A stretch of DNA of 64,000 nt from Citrus sinensis (taxonomy: Eukaryota > Streptophyta > Magnoliopsida > Sapindales > Rutaceae): positions 47,471,501 through 47,535,500 of the forward strand of contig NC_068558.1 in NCBI RefSeq assembly GCF_022201045.2, in the 5' to 3' direction. The position numbers and the translations under genes are program-made. The notes beneath the pieces were generated by a model. The model searched no databases. It worked only from the letters and a program-made list of their open reading frames with translations, and was not told where the DNA came from. Each line of letters begins with the position of its first letter. Position 1 is the stretch's first letter. Positions 34,368 to 45,470 of the stretch are shown here, piece after piece.

Positions 34368-35849
34368 GACCAAAGAGAGAGTTTGTGCTAATACTTGTTA
34401 TAGGTAACTACAACTTTAAATCGAACAAATGCATACAAATGCGGCCCATGCTAGTTGTTATTTATAATATGGTTTATGAGCAATGAAGCTTCAACTTGGT
34501 TGAAATTGAAACTACTGATAGAGAGCCATGAAAATCACACGCTTTTACGATGAAAAGAAAAGCATCGGATTCAGCTAGCACCAACAGCTGACAAAAGTTC
34601 ACAAAGCAAGATTGGTATCAAACTGTCCTCAATTAAAATAGTTTGCTGCTTTTTTCTTTTCCTTTTTTTGTCAGCCATGATGTGGTCTGCGGTCTCAGTA
34701 AGACCTACCTCAATTGAATTTCAACTAGTTGCCCTTAAAAATTGTGAGGCTACTAGATCCTCGTCATTTCGATTCTTTAATCAAGAAGCAAGTTAGCAAG
34801 AATATTTAATCTTTTTTTTTTCAGTTTCTATTCACACGTTTAACAATTGGTTAATCAAAAGTACATGGTAGTGCTATCAAGGTGTCATATTCTGCTAAAT
34901 AGTGGCTGCTCTTGATCTTGTCCCAAAGGAAAAAAGAAAAAAGAAAACGAGTACAATTAACAGCCATGGATCCGCTGCATATTACTGGACGACTGCCTGG
35001 CATAATCATGCTGTCATTTCTCTTCTTTCATGCACCACAATTCATGATCATGCTTGAACTTCACATAACTGACTGTTATAAGATTCCTGCAATCGAAGAA
35101 AGATGTTGTTAGTGTCGTCCTGTTGACTTTGCTTGTTGAGATTGTGATGCTGTCTGGTGTCCACTTTCCCTTTTTCTGCCATTTTCTCTTTAGAATGACT
35201 TGAATGTACGGAAGAGTGATTTTCAGCTTTAATTAATCAGTAGTTAAGGTTTTAATTTCCAGCTATAACATTCAACTGTTGTGCTAGTGAAAAGGAAATC
35301 TAGCGAATGAGAGAGGCAGCAGCAATGTTGATTGCGACGAAAGATTCTAAAGCATACCTATTGCTAGGTAAGAGAAGAAAAGAATATAAAATGTGGGGCC
35401 TTGAGAGATTCTGTATTTCTTACTCTTGTGTCGGTACTAGAAACCGAACGCTAAATTTGAAGCTGCCAACGACCCAGTGGCAAAAAGCCAATGCGATGTT
35501 GCTTACTGCTTAGCCGAGAAATTCTAGAATATAGGGTAAGTCTAGAATCTGTGTTCACGAAGTAGCCTCCCCAAAATTTCTCTGATATCTTGTGGCTCAG
35601 CACTTTGCTGCTTCATTGAACACAACATTTTTGCAAGAAGGGAAGGGCAGACAAAAATACAATACAATTTTGTGATTGTGCATGTATCAATCCAGCTAAA
35701 ACTGTCGTTGATCAACTATTTTTTTAATATTTTGTTTTGTTACACAGCAAAACATGTCCGTACTGGTCTTATGGTGTATGAGAACATTAAGAATGAAGTA
35801 TCCAGATATCAAATAACATAGCCTAAAATGTGGTGGAGATAAATCAAAC
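34368..35849. other. Gene-free spacer (promoter of the proline-rich gene at its left)
   Basis: 34368-34700 is the probable promoter and leader of the minus-strand proline-rich gene. No supported gene follows; the short plus-strand frames at 34912-35112 and 35307-35513 resemble nothing I recognise. Confidence 0.5.
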
Positions 35850-35854
35850 ACAAG

Positions 35855-37613
35855 TGTTGGCTTAAAGAGTAATATAATCTTGATTTTGATGATAACAAAA
35901 AATATGGTAAGTGGTAATTTAGGAAAAATATTTTTGAATCTCATTAGTTCTCAAAGGTTAATAATCATTAATGTGAGATCAGTTTTAAACGATACAAGGA
36001 TATGCTATTCACGTCAAAATTCAAATGTGAATAACACTATCTTATGTTACGTTTCATTTTTAGGGATGGTAAAATCCGGGTCTGGGTCCGGGTTTAGCCT
36101 TTCCGGATCCGGACCCGGATACTATTTTCTTTTCCCGGACCCGGATTTTAACCCGGATTTTTTCACCCGGGTCCGGGTCCGGGTTCAACCCGGAAAAATC
36201 CGGGTTTCCGGATTCCGGGTTTTGAACCCGGATCAATGAATCAATATTAATTTCTAAAATTCTAAAAATAAAAAATTAATACATTTCTAAACAATAACAC
36301 ATTTAGATTAATCAATAAAATTAATTAAAAAAATAATATTAAAATTAAATATCCGGGTCCGGGTTCCGGATGTCCGGGTTAACCTAAACTCGGACCCGGA
36401 TATATCTGGGTTATTAAAATTTATTCCGGACCCGGATTTTTTTATATTCCGGTGCGGGTTCAACCCGGCCCGGATTATCCGGGTTCGTCCGGGTCTGGGC
36501 CGGGTCCAGGTTATTTTGCCATCCCTATTCATTTTCATAATTCTTATAAAGTTAGTGTGTTGGATTTTTTCATGATTAGGCATTTAAAAATCAAATTTTG
36601 CAATGATCATGACATTTAAATATATCTTTGTTTTCATAAGTTATGTTTTCTATACTTGAAGAAAGACAGAAGCTAAACCTTTTATCTAAATGAATCTCAT
36701 CTAAGTGAAAGGGCTGATTTAAATAAGTCTTAAAAAGTTTTAATGAGTCAAAAATATATGAATAGTTTTGTTGGTTTTGGTGCTATTTCCAAAAATCTGG
36801 AATATGACCTATTTGATGCAGTTTCAAAACTTGTTAGGCACTTTCATAATTATATAGAAGTTTGAAAACATAGACTAAAATGCCAAACTTTTAAAGCTAA
36901 GTTGAGCCAAAGCGGCGAACCGGTTTGTTATTGAATAGGTTGTCCGATGAGCAACCGGCAAACTAGTTAACCCAAAGCAGCAGATTGATTTGTTTGAAAT
37001 CCTTTAACAATAACTAGCCATATTAGCAAAGCAGTGAACTGGTTTCACAAAGACCTTTTTTAATATTTCTAAATTCTAATAGCTAGTTTTTCTTCTATAT
37101 TTTCTTCTATCTATATAAACCTAACTCCAAATCATTTTCTAAGGCTGGTCTACACTAAAATTTGATAATTTTAAATACTCTTGAGCTTTCACTTGTTTAT
37201 CCACATAAATCCATGCATGCTTGAGCTATCACTTACCTCGTTGTAAGGAATTTGATCTTTTAAACTTCATTTCCATCTTTCAACGGAGCAATTTTAAGTG
37301 TGAAAAACACTTAATTGAAGAGGTGTGGGATGTAAACCTTTGTTGCAAAGGTTCATTAATACCTTTGAAGTCAATGGTAATTTTTGAACTCTCAAGATAT
37401 AAGGCTCGTTTTAGTAGAATTCTCAAGCTCAAATAGCTTGAAGGCATGGGCGTAGGCCAGTTGTCGAACTATGTAAAAATTCAGCGTGTTTGTTTACTTG
37501 TTGTATTCGTTGTTGTTGGATTATAGTAATTGGTGTTGTAGATTGTGGTTCTTATTATTGGAGAAATTTTTAAAACTCAAATCACCCTTGTGGGTTGTTT
37601 AGCTAGAATCTCA
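35855..37613. mobile_element. Solo copia LTR (SIRE/Maximus-like) with nested hAT element
   Basis: It starts TGTTGGCTTAAAG and ends GAATCTCA. The exact 5-bp duplication ACAAG flanks it at 35850-35854 and 37614-37618. The text TTGATTTTGATGATAACAAA near the start and GGGCGTAGGCCAGTTGTCGAAC and ATCACCCTTGTGGG near the end are typical of LTRs of large copia elements. No internal domain or second LTR is present, so this is a solo LTR left by LTR-LTR recombination. Subtracting the 467-bp hAT insertion and its 8-bp duplication leaves about 1284 bp. Confidence 0.7.
36061..36527. mobile_element. Non-autonomous hAT element (TAGGGATGG family), copy 3
   Basis: 467 bp with ends TAGGGATGGTAAAAT and, inverted, TAGGGATGGCAAAAT (14 of 15). 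The exact 8-bp duplication TTCATTTT lies at 36053-36060 and 36528-36535. Both inner ends are dense arrays of CCGGGT/CCGGAT hexamers around an AT-rich core. It is inserted inside the solo LTR. Confidence 0.92.
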
Positions 37614-37618
37614 ACAAG

Positions 37619-38775
37619 ATTCTAGAGAATCCCCATGGGAAATTAAAACTTTATTCAAAAGATAATTAAACGCATTGCATAAATAGTGTATTTATAATAG
37701 AGCAAACCAAAGTAAATTCAACTAGAGAAAGGGAATCCCATTCCATCTAAATAACAAAGGAATACTTAAGTTCTATACAAAATTTGAATTTAATAAGAAT
37801 CTAGTTTATAAAATTAGATAAGGTCTCTAAAATAATAAATCCTTCAATATCCTCCTCCTATGTCAGTCTCCTCAACTTGGAAAAAAAAGGGTCATTGGAT
37901 TTTCTTTAACAAGATGGCGGATCATTGGCAGATAAAACTTGACAATCAGAATATCCATCTTCAGTTTCTTTGTAAGAATCAACCTTTGCTAGGGTTGATC
38001 TTGATCTTGATTCTTATTTCCATCAAGACTCCCATCAACCACATATCAGTTCCCAAAATTGAAGCTGTCATGAATCATATCCTTGAATAGAAGTTATTAG
38101 AATAGATCTTGTACGGCAACCGTAGTAACTGCTGCCACTAGACCTCTCACTCCTTAATCTTTGTCAGTTGTTAGGAGAGCATGTAACTTGAAGGTCAAGA
38201 ATGGAAAACATGGCCAAAAAAAAAAAAAAAATGAAGTACAAGGTTTTTTTATTTATTGAAAAGATAGGTTCCCACCTAAATGACAATAAATACTCTAATC
38301 TCATACTAAATATGACTCTAATAAGAAATCTAGTTGACAAAACTAAAAAAAAAAACTCCCTAATAAGGAAAAGAAAAGCGACAAACACAAAATCGAAAAG
38401 AAAAGCGACAAATACAAAATCTTTCTCATTGGAATATGAAGTATTCAATAAGTAACAGTATCCTTCACTGATGCAACCTTGTTACTTATATTATGAAAGA
38501 AACACCGATGAAAATTCCATCATTTTTGAGGGACTCAAAATACAATGCACAATTTTGCACTTTGATTTAAGTGCACAACAGAAAAAATAGTCTGCTAGGA
38601 CAGAACATTGACTATATTCTGTGTCCCAGAAAATGATACAATCTACACAATCCAAGGAAAGAATACATGAGATTACAATCTGAACCACATGTATCATATC
38701 ATTGAAATTTACAACCAAAAATACTACGAAACAGAGTACATCTAGTAGGTCAATCTCTTATACAGTAGATGTAAA
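37619..38775. other. Spacer and 3' flank of the DUF4079 gene
   Basis: No supported gene. A 27-bp unit (starting GAAAAGAAAAGCGACAAA) is repeated twice at 38368-38394 and 38395-38421 with one mismatch. 38450-38775 is probably the 3' untranslated region of the minus-strand gene. Confidence 0.5.
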
Positions 38776-40118
38776 TCAAGGCCATTTAGTAAACTCAAGC
38801 ACTTTAAAAACGATATCAATTCCAGTAGGAATTTGCCATATAAATAGCAGAATATTTAATGCATTCAAGGCAATGTGAAGATTCCTCGCAGTCTCACTCC
38901 CTTTCTGCATTGCAGGTACCAGAGCTGCCGCCAGTGCCCACAGCACAGTAATGGCTGTTGCACCAAACACAAAACCAGTAAGATCAAGTATTAGTCATAA
39001 TCGGACCAAATGCATTTATTTCGCCATTTTATATGCTGAGTGTTTAGCTAGGCAGGAAATGCAAACTTGAGGTTTACCTGCTCCTGCAAACAAATGGGGG
39101 CCTGGAAATAACTTTCCTGCTCTCAAGTAAGTGTTGACTCCTCCACCAACAGACTCCAACACCCCAAAGCCTAACAATATCGATCCTGCATTGTAGTGTC
39201 TATCCCTGTAAGACCCTTTCAGTAACTCCTTCCTCTCCTGAATTATTTAAAGCACCAACGTCTCAGATAGTGATAGTCTATTGAAATGCGTTAGAGCCAA
39301 ATTTCATTTCATGTCACTACAATTAACTAGTAGATTCAGTTCACTAAACTCAAGGACATCGGTACGCACAGAGAGTCTGCCAATAACATGACAAAACCCT
39401 TTTGTTTCAAATAAAATTAATAACCATAAGGTGAATTCTATGTTCTGTAAGTGAAGTTACTGCATGAATTTTAAAAATACATCTAGCCAAATGTCTAAAA
39501 TGCATCTTTGATGTTAAAGTAGTAGTATGCACACACGGCGCGAGAAGCCTACCTCAGTGAGTTGCTGAATTTTAATTTCAACAGGTGATGGGGCTGTTTC
39601 CGCAGGTGCTCCATCAGGAGTAACTGGAGTAGGCTTCACTTGCTTCTTGAGCTCATTAATATCGGTCTGGATAGTCCGAACCCGCCTCCATTGCCAGCCC
39701 AGATACCCGGCCCAGAGAGTGTACACGAGCAAACTACCCATAACAATGGGGTGCACAAGTGCAACACTCCTGCCCTCCAAAATTCCAAATTCCCCATTAA
39801 CAGCAAGCGCATCCTGAGAGACCATCAGTCGTAATAAAAATACTACGAAAATTACCGATATAAAATGCTAAAATTTTGCTAGTAGAATTTTTTTACCTTT
39901 GTATCTAAAAGGAATGGCAATGTGATCGTTGTAACGGGAAGAACAGCTGATTTGAAGCGAACAAGGGTCTCATTGACGAGTGTTTGTTGATTATTCGAGT
40001 CTTTACGGATACAGTTTAGTTGAGTTGAGGTGGAGAGCTTTGAGCCAGATTGGGAGTGAGAGTGTTGTTGATTCTGGGCAAGAATTGGAAGTCTAAGAAG
40101 GCTAAGCGTGGCCGCCAT
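38776..40118 (-). CDS. Chloroplast-type DUF4079 membrane protein
   Basis: Four exons on the minus strand (40118-39897, 39813-39553, 39237-39078, 38954-38776) join in consistent phase to 273 aa. Residues 1-74 (MAATLSLLRLPILAQ...) are serine/threonine/glutamine-rich and poor in acidic residues, like a plastid transit peptide. A membrane segment follows (HPIVMGSLLVYTLWAGYLGW), then a charged linker with KKQVKPTPVTPDG, then RHYNAGSILLGFGVLESVGG, KLFPGPHLFAG, AITVLWALAAALVPAM and a last segment IALNALNILLFIWQIPTGID. RHYNAG and GKLFPGPHLFAG match my memory of the DUF4079 family, found in cyanobacteria and plant plastid membranes and of unknown function (Arabidopsis AT3G61870 is probably the relative). 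The exon 3/4 junction splits an alanine codon, and the acceptor GCAACAG was chosen to keep frame. Confidence 0.85.
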
Positions 40119-41039
40119 GATACGGGATAACAGGGCTATGAGAGAAGATAAGGAAGTGGGAATCTGAAGATGGGATTGCCCCTTAAAATTGGTTGGCTTT
40201 TGCGCGGGCCCCTTTTGCAACGACTTATTAACTTTACTTGGCAACATCTACATGGGATCAAACGTTTCTCCCCCAGGTGGCACCAGAGAAAAATAGTCTC
40301 CCTAAAGTCAGGAGACGTGTCTGTAGTCTGTACATGCGAGGGAAACTGGAAATTAATGTTGTGGGCTGGGCCGGACTCTGTAACACTTTTGGTTTTGGGC
40401 ACTTGGGCACAGGCCCCAGCACAGCAGTCTGCAGCACGTGAAAATGTGTAATAATGATCGAGGGTGTGCGGTTCCGTTTTTTGGTGCGTCACTGTGCGCG
40501 TGTTGAATTATAATTAGAAGAGCAATGCTGTGTGGGACTCGGGCAATCCCCCAACACCAGATATTTTGAGCAAAGCGGGCGCGTCGTTGTTGTTACATTG
40601 GAAAATACGCTGCCGACCTGCCAGCATTTAACAGAAGCAAAGCAACAATAAAACTTAATTGCAGAAAAATATGCAAACCATCATATATGACGGCGCTCTG
40701 GAGCTTTCAGTTTGAATAGAGCAATAAGCGCAAGAGATGAAGTCGATCGATTTACGTTTAATTCGAAAGATAGAGTCAACCTACCATGCAGCGCTGTATC
40801 TCATACAGCACATGCATGCAACCGGTACAACCGGTTTTTAACCGGATAATATAATGAAAATTATATTTTTATTTGTTTTTAATGTGAAAAAATTATGAAA
40901 AAATTTGGAAAAAAAAGAGTAAAATTTTAATTAAATAAGGAAAAAGATTGTAATAATTTAAAATTTAAAAATAGTACAAAAAATATAAACATATCACAAA
41001 ATGGTTACATTCCTACTTATTTTGTCACATTCCAATATT
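40119..41039. other. Upstream region of the DUF4079 gene
   Basis: 40119-40640 is moderately G+C-rich and is the likely promoter and leader of the minus-strand gene. The short frames here are shadows. 40810-40850 contains the repeat ACCGGTACAACCGGTTTTTAACCGG, just before AT-rich sequence leading into the repeat array. Confidence 0.5.
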
Positions 41040-43175
41040 TATAATGCATATTTCAAGTTTACTTTTCAAATTCCTATTTCTAGTAATGATTTATCTAAAT
41101 TTTTGTAAGTTGTTTCAACTCATTTTCCCACTAGCTTTTGGTTCTATATTTCCACTCTTTTCATCAACTTCCATATTTTTTGATAGATATTTCAAGTTTA
41201 TTTTCATATCTCTACAATTTGTTAAACTTTATCTAGTTTTTGGTAAATTATTTCGATTTATTTTTCCACCACTTTTTTGTTCTATATTCCTACTCGTTTT
41301 ATTAAATTCCAACATTTTGTTTAGAAATTTCAAGTTCAATTTTTAGATCTCTATTTTCTGTTAAAATTTATCAAATTCTTGTTAAGTTATTTCAACTTTT
41401 GGGTTAACTTCTTCTACTCTTGTTTCCACTACTTTTTGGTTCTTTATTCCAATTCTTTTAATTGATTTCTAATATTTTGGTTAAATATTTCAAGTTCATT
41501 TTATAGATCTCAACTTATTGTTAAACTTTATCATATTCTTGTTAAGTTCTTCGAACTTTTAGGTTATGCTCCCCAACTCTTGTTTCCACCATTTTTTTTG
41601 TTTTATATTTCTACTCTTTTCATTGAATTTAAGTATTTTTCGTGAATGTTTCAAGTTTATTTTTTGATCCCTAATTATTGTTGGATTTATCATATTCTTG
41701 GTAACTCTTTCCGAATTTTAGGTTAACCTCTTCAACTCTTTTTTCCACCACTTTTTGGTTTTATATTCCTACTCTTTTTATTGAATTCCAACATTTTATT
41801 TGGAAATTTCAAGTTAAATTTCTAAATTCCCACTTTCAATTAAAATTTATCAAATTCTTAGTAAGTTGTTTCAATTTATTTTTCCACCGGTTATTCGTTC
41901 TATATTTCCACTCTTCTTATTGAATTCCAAATTTTTAGGTTGATTTTTCAAGTTTATTTTTTATATCTCTATATCCTGTTAGACTTTATCTAGTTATCGT
42001 TAAGTTGTTCCAACTTATTTTTCCAGCACTTTGTGGTTCAATATTTCTGCTCTTTTTATTGAATTTCAAATTTTGGGTAAATATGTCAAATTTACTTTTT
42101 AGATCCCTACTTTGCGTTAGAATTTATCAAATCTTTGTTAAGTTATTTCAACTTTTGGGTAACTTCTTCCACTCTTGTTCCCACTACTTTTTGTATTTGT
42201 ATTCCAATTCTTTTAATTAATTTCTAATATTTTGGTTAAATATTTCAAGTTCATTTTATAGATCTCAACTTATTGTTAAACTTTATCATATTTTTCTTAA
42301 GTTCTTCGAACTTTTAAGTTATGCTCCTCAACTCTTGTTTTCACCATTTTTTTTGTTCTATATTTCTACTCTTTTCATTTAATTTAAGTATTTTTCGTGA
42401 ATGTTTCAAGTTTATTTTTTGATCCCTAATTATTGTTGGATTTATCATATTCTTGGTAACTCTTTCCAAATTTTAGGTTAACCTCTTCAACTCTTTTTTC
42501 CACCACTTTTTGGTTTTATATTCCTACTCTTTTTATTGAATTCCCACTTTTTGTTTGGAAATTTCAAGTTTAATTTTTAGATCCCCACTTTCCATTAAAA
42601 TTTATCAAATTCTTGGTAAGTTGTTTCAATTCATTTTTCCACCAGTTATTTGTTCTATATTTCCACTCTTCTTATTAAATTTCAAATTTTTAGGTTAACA
42701 TTTCAAGTTTATTTTTTATATCTCTATATCCTGTTAGACTTTATCTAGTTATCGCTAAGTTATTCCAACTTATCTTTTCACAACTTTTTTGTTCAATATT
42801 TCTACTCTTTTCATTGAATTTCAAATTTTGGGTAAATATGTCAAATTTACTTTTCAGATCCCTATTTCGTGTTTGAATTTATCAAATTCATGATAAGTTA
42901 TTTCAACTTTTAGGTTAACTTCTTCTACTCTTGTTCCCACAACTTTTTGGTTCTGTATTCCAACTCTTTTTATTGATTTCTAACATTTTACTTAGATATT
43001 TCAAGTTTATTTTCTAGTTCTCGACTTATTATTAAACTTTATCATATTTTTGTTAAGTTCTTCAAACTTTTAAGTTATGCTCCTCAACTCTTGTTAAACT
43101 CTAATAATGGTTTTATGTTCCTATTATTTTTATTATATTCCAACACTACCAGTACATGTTTCAGGTTCTTTTTTT
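41040..43175. repeat. Tandem repeat array with five-unit higher-order period (about 756 bp)
   Basis: The marker TTCAAGTT (or TCAAATTT) recurs at 41052, 41191, 41329, 41489, 41650, 41808, 41947, 42085, 42244, 42405, 42563, 42702, 42840, 43000 and 43160. The spacings are 139, 138, 160, 161, 158, then 139, 138, 159, 161, 158, then 139, 138, 160, 160. Units share TTCCACCACTTTTTGGTT, TATTCCTACTCTTTT and AACTTTTATC-type blocks. Units one period apart are more alike than neighbours (for example 41640-41760 and 42395-42515 are nearly identical). The plus strand is strongly pyrimidine-rich. There is no coding frame of note. This is the structure of a satellite array that grew by duplicating a five-unit block. 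Confidence 0.9.
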
Positions 43176-44170
43176 TTACTAATAATAAATTACTTGTTGA
43201 AAATAACAATAATATCAATAAGGCAAATTATGGTTGACCCCTTACTATTTTAACAAATATCAATTTACCACATAATACTAAGAATTTTTTTATTGCAACC
43301 CTTCATCATTTTCAACATTTTGAGTCCATAATCTAAGTCCTTTTTTTTTTCATCTTCATTACTTCATGCAATCTTTTGAGTTTGATTGTATGTATACTTG
43401 AGCTTTTAACTTTTATACATATCTATTCTCATTGTAATCATTTTAATTAATAGCGTTTAATTATATTAAAAATAAATCTATGCATTTATTTTCATCTTTC
43501 TCTTTACTTTTCAAATTAATTGCTTTAGTTTTTCATAACGTCAACGGTAAATAAATAAATAACAAGTAAGAAGGATTGCAATTGCTATGCTTCTAAAGCT
43601 ATGATGATATAAGTTAAGTTACAAAAATACTTTAATTTACAAGATTAAAGTTTAGTTAATCTATTTTAGTTGAGCATCTCTATTTTTTTTTCTGTGTGCT
43701 TGTTGGATATTACTACAGTTATTATTATTAATATCATATCCTGTGGGATTTATAATTAAATATAATAAGAATGTACATATGTCCTACGCTATTTTTGCAC
43801 TCGATGGATATCATTAACATTTTGATTATGCAATTGATTTTTGCAAGTTACAAAAGAGTGATGATGTATGACAAAACTTCCACGGATAAATTTGTTGTGA
43901 CCATTCAAAATCTAAAAATTCATTTTTGTAATTTGTAAATAATATTTTCATTGAGGCGGTAGTTTTACTTGCCAAAATTTTTCTATGTATAAATTTTACA
44001 TAAAAAAGATATATTTTAAACTTTTGTGCTAATATAAAATTAATTTTCTACAAATATATTGATAATTTAATATAGATGAGATATATTACTTTGTAAGTAT
44101 ATTAATAATCACGTTGTGGGTACTAATTAATGCAGTTGTAAATCATTTGAATTAAAAACAAAATAGTTGA
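43176..44170. other. Gene-free AT-rich spacer
   Basis: No frame, RNA gene or element with recognisable ends. Sequence near 43220 (GGCAAATTATGGTTGACCCC) looks like a MITE subterminal region, but no partner end was found. Confidence 0.4.
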
Positions 44171-44199
44171 TGTTTGAATCCATGGGAGTAAATTTAGTT

Positions 44200-45470
44200 G
44201 TTATTAAGCTAAATTAGCCACTTAGGCTTTAGCCCAGTGGTGAACCATTGACCTTATGGTGCGTTTACGTCATAGAATGAGAATGTGGTAGAATAGGAAT
44301 GGGCTGGGAATGAGAATGAGTTGGAATGAGAATGCGATTTTAATGTTTACTCGGCAAAAATAAATGGGAATGAGAATGTGCTGAAATGTCATTGATGTAT
44401 TTACTTGACAAAATAAATGGGAATGAGGAATGTGAATGAAAATCAATTTACCAAAATACTTATAGTATTAATAATTAATAAAAATAATTAATTTATCATT
44501 ATTAACAATATTATCATTATTGTTGTTTTTATTATTACTATTATTATTAACATTTATTATTATTAAATTTTATTGACTTTATTATTTTAGTTATTATTAA
44601 TTATTGTTATTATTATTTTTATTAATATTATCATTATTAACATTTATTATTATTATTATTAAATTTTATTAACTTTATTATTTTAATTATTATTAATTAT
44701 TGTTAATATTATTTTTATTAATATTATTATTAACATTTATTATTATTTTTAATTAATATCATTTTTATATCTAGATAATGAAAATTAGATTATTATTACT
44801 ATTAAATTTTATTAACTTTATTATTTTAGTTATTATTAATTATTTTTATTATTATTTTTATTAATAATAATAAAAATAATGATAAATTAATTATTTTTAT
44901 TAATTATTATTTTTATCATTATTTTTATTGTTAATAATGATAATATTAATAATAAAAATAAAAATAATTAATAATAACTAAAATAATAAAGTTAATAAAA
45001 TTTGATAATAATAATAATTATCATTAATGACATTTAAAATAATAATAAATTTTTGATAAATTAAAATAATAAAATTAATTGTGATTTGAATGAGGGTAAT
45101 TTAGAAAATATGAAAAAATTAGAGGAATACAAAAGTAAACATATATTTCATTCACATTCCCAACCCCCGGGAATGAGATTCCCATTCCTTATTCCCAAAT
45201 TGTGTGGGACCCACACATTTTATTCTCATTCCCAAATTACATTTTGCCAAGTAAATATATGTTTCATTTTTATTCCTTCATTCTCATTCCTCATTCCATG
45301 AAGTAAACACACCATTAAAGTAAAACATGACTATGAGGGCAATAATTCGAGTCCTCATAGACTCAAACTCCCTTAATTAAACATAATTATATGGAGATTA
45401 TTTGTAAAATTTTTCTCCCTTACGAAATACAAGTGGAGTGGAGACACTCCTCCTCCGTGAGGGTTATTTG
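44200..45470 (+). mobile_element. tRNA-derived SINE split by a Tourist-like element
   Basis: A perfect Pol III box A (TAGCCCAGTGG, 44230-44240) lies left of the inserted element, and a box B (AATTCGAGTCC, 45344-45354) lies right of it. Removing the insertion brings the boxes to about 45 bp apart, near the spacing in tRNA-derived SINEs. The text after box B continues with TCCTCCGTGAGGG-type hairpins. Outer limits and target duplication were not determined. Confidence 0.6.
44257..45314. mobile_element. Tourist/PIF-Harbinger-type MITE, 1058 bp
   Basis: The ends TGGTGCGTTTAC and, inverted, TGGTGTGTTTAC match at 11 of 12 bases. The exact duplication TTA lies at 44254-44256 and 45315-45317. The subterminal inverted repeat continues (CATAGAATGAGAATG / CATGGAATGAGGAATGAGAATG). 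The inner 44460-45070 is almost pure ATT/AAT-type sequence that folds on itself. No transposase. Its length is large for a Tourist MITE because the AT core has expanded. Confidence 0.88.

Noticed and set aside
34365..34373. Upstream extension (Met-Val) of the proline-rich protein
   Set aside because: The extra codons start at TTG; the first ATG is at 34367.
41044..42220. Phe/Leu-rich frames in the repeat array
   Set aside because: Artifacts of pyrimidine-rich tandem repeats; not preserved between repeat units.
45344..45354. tRNA-like B box considered as a tRNA gene
   Set aside because: No acceptor or anticodon stem can be built around it; it fits a SINE split by a MITE.
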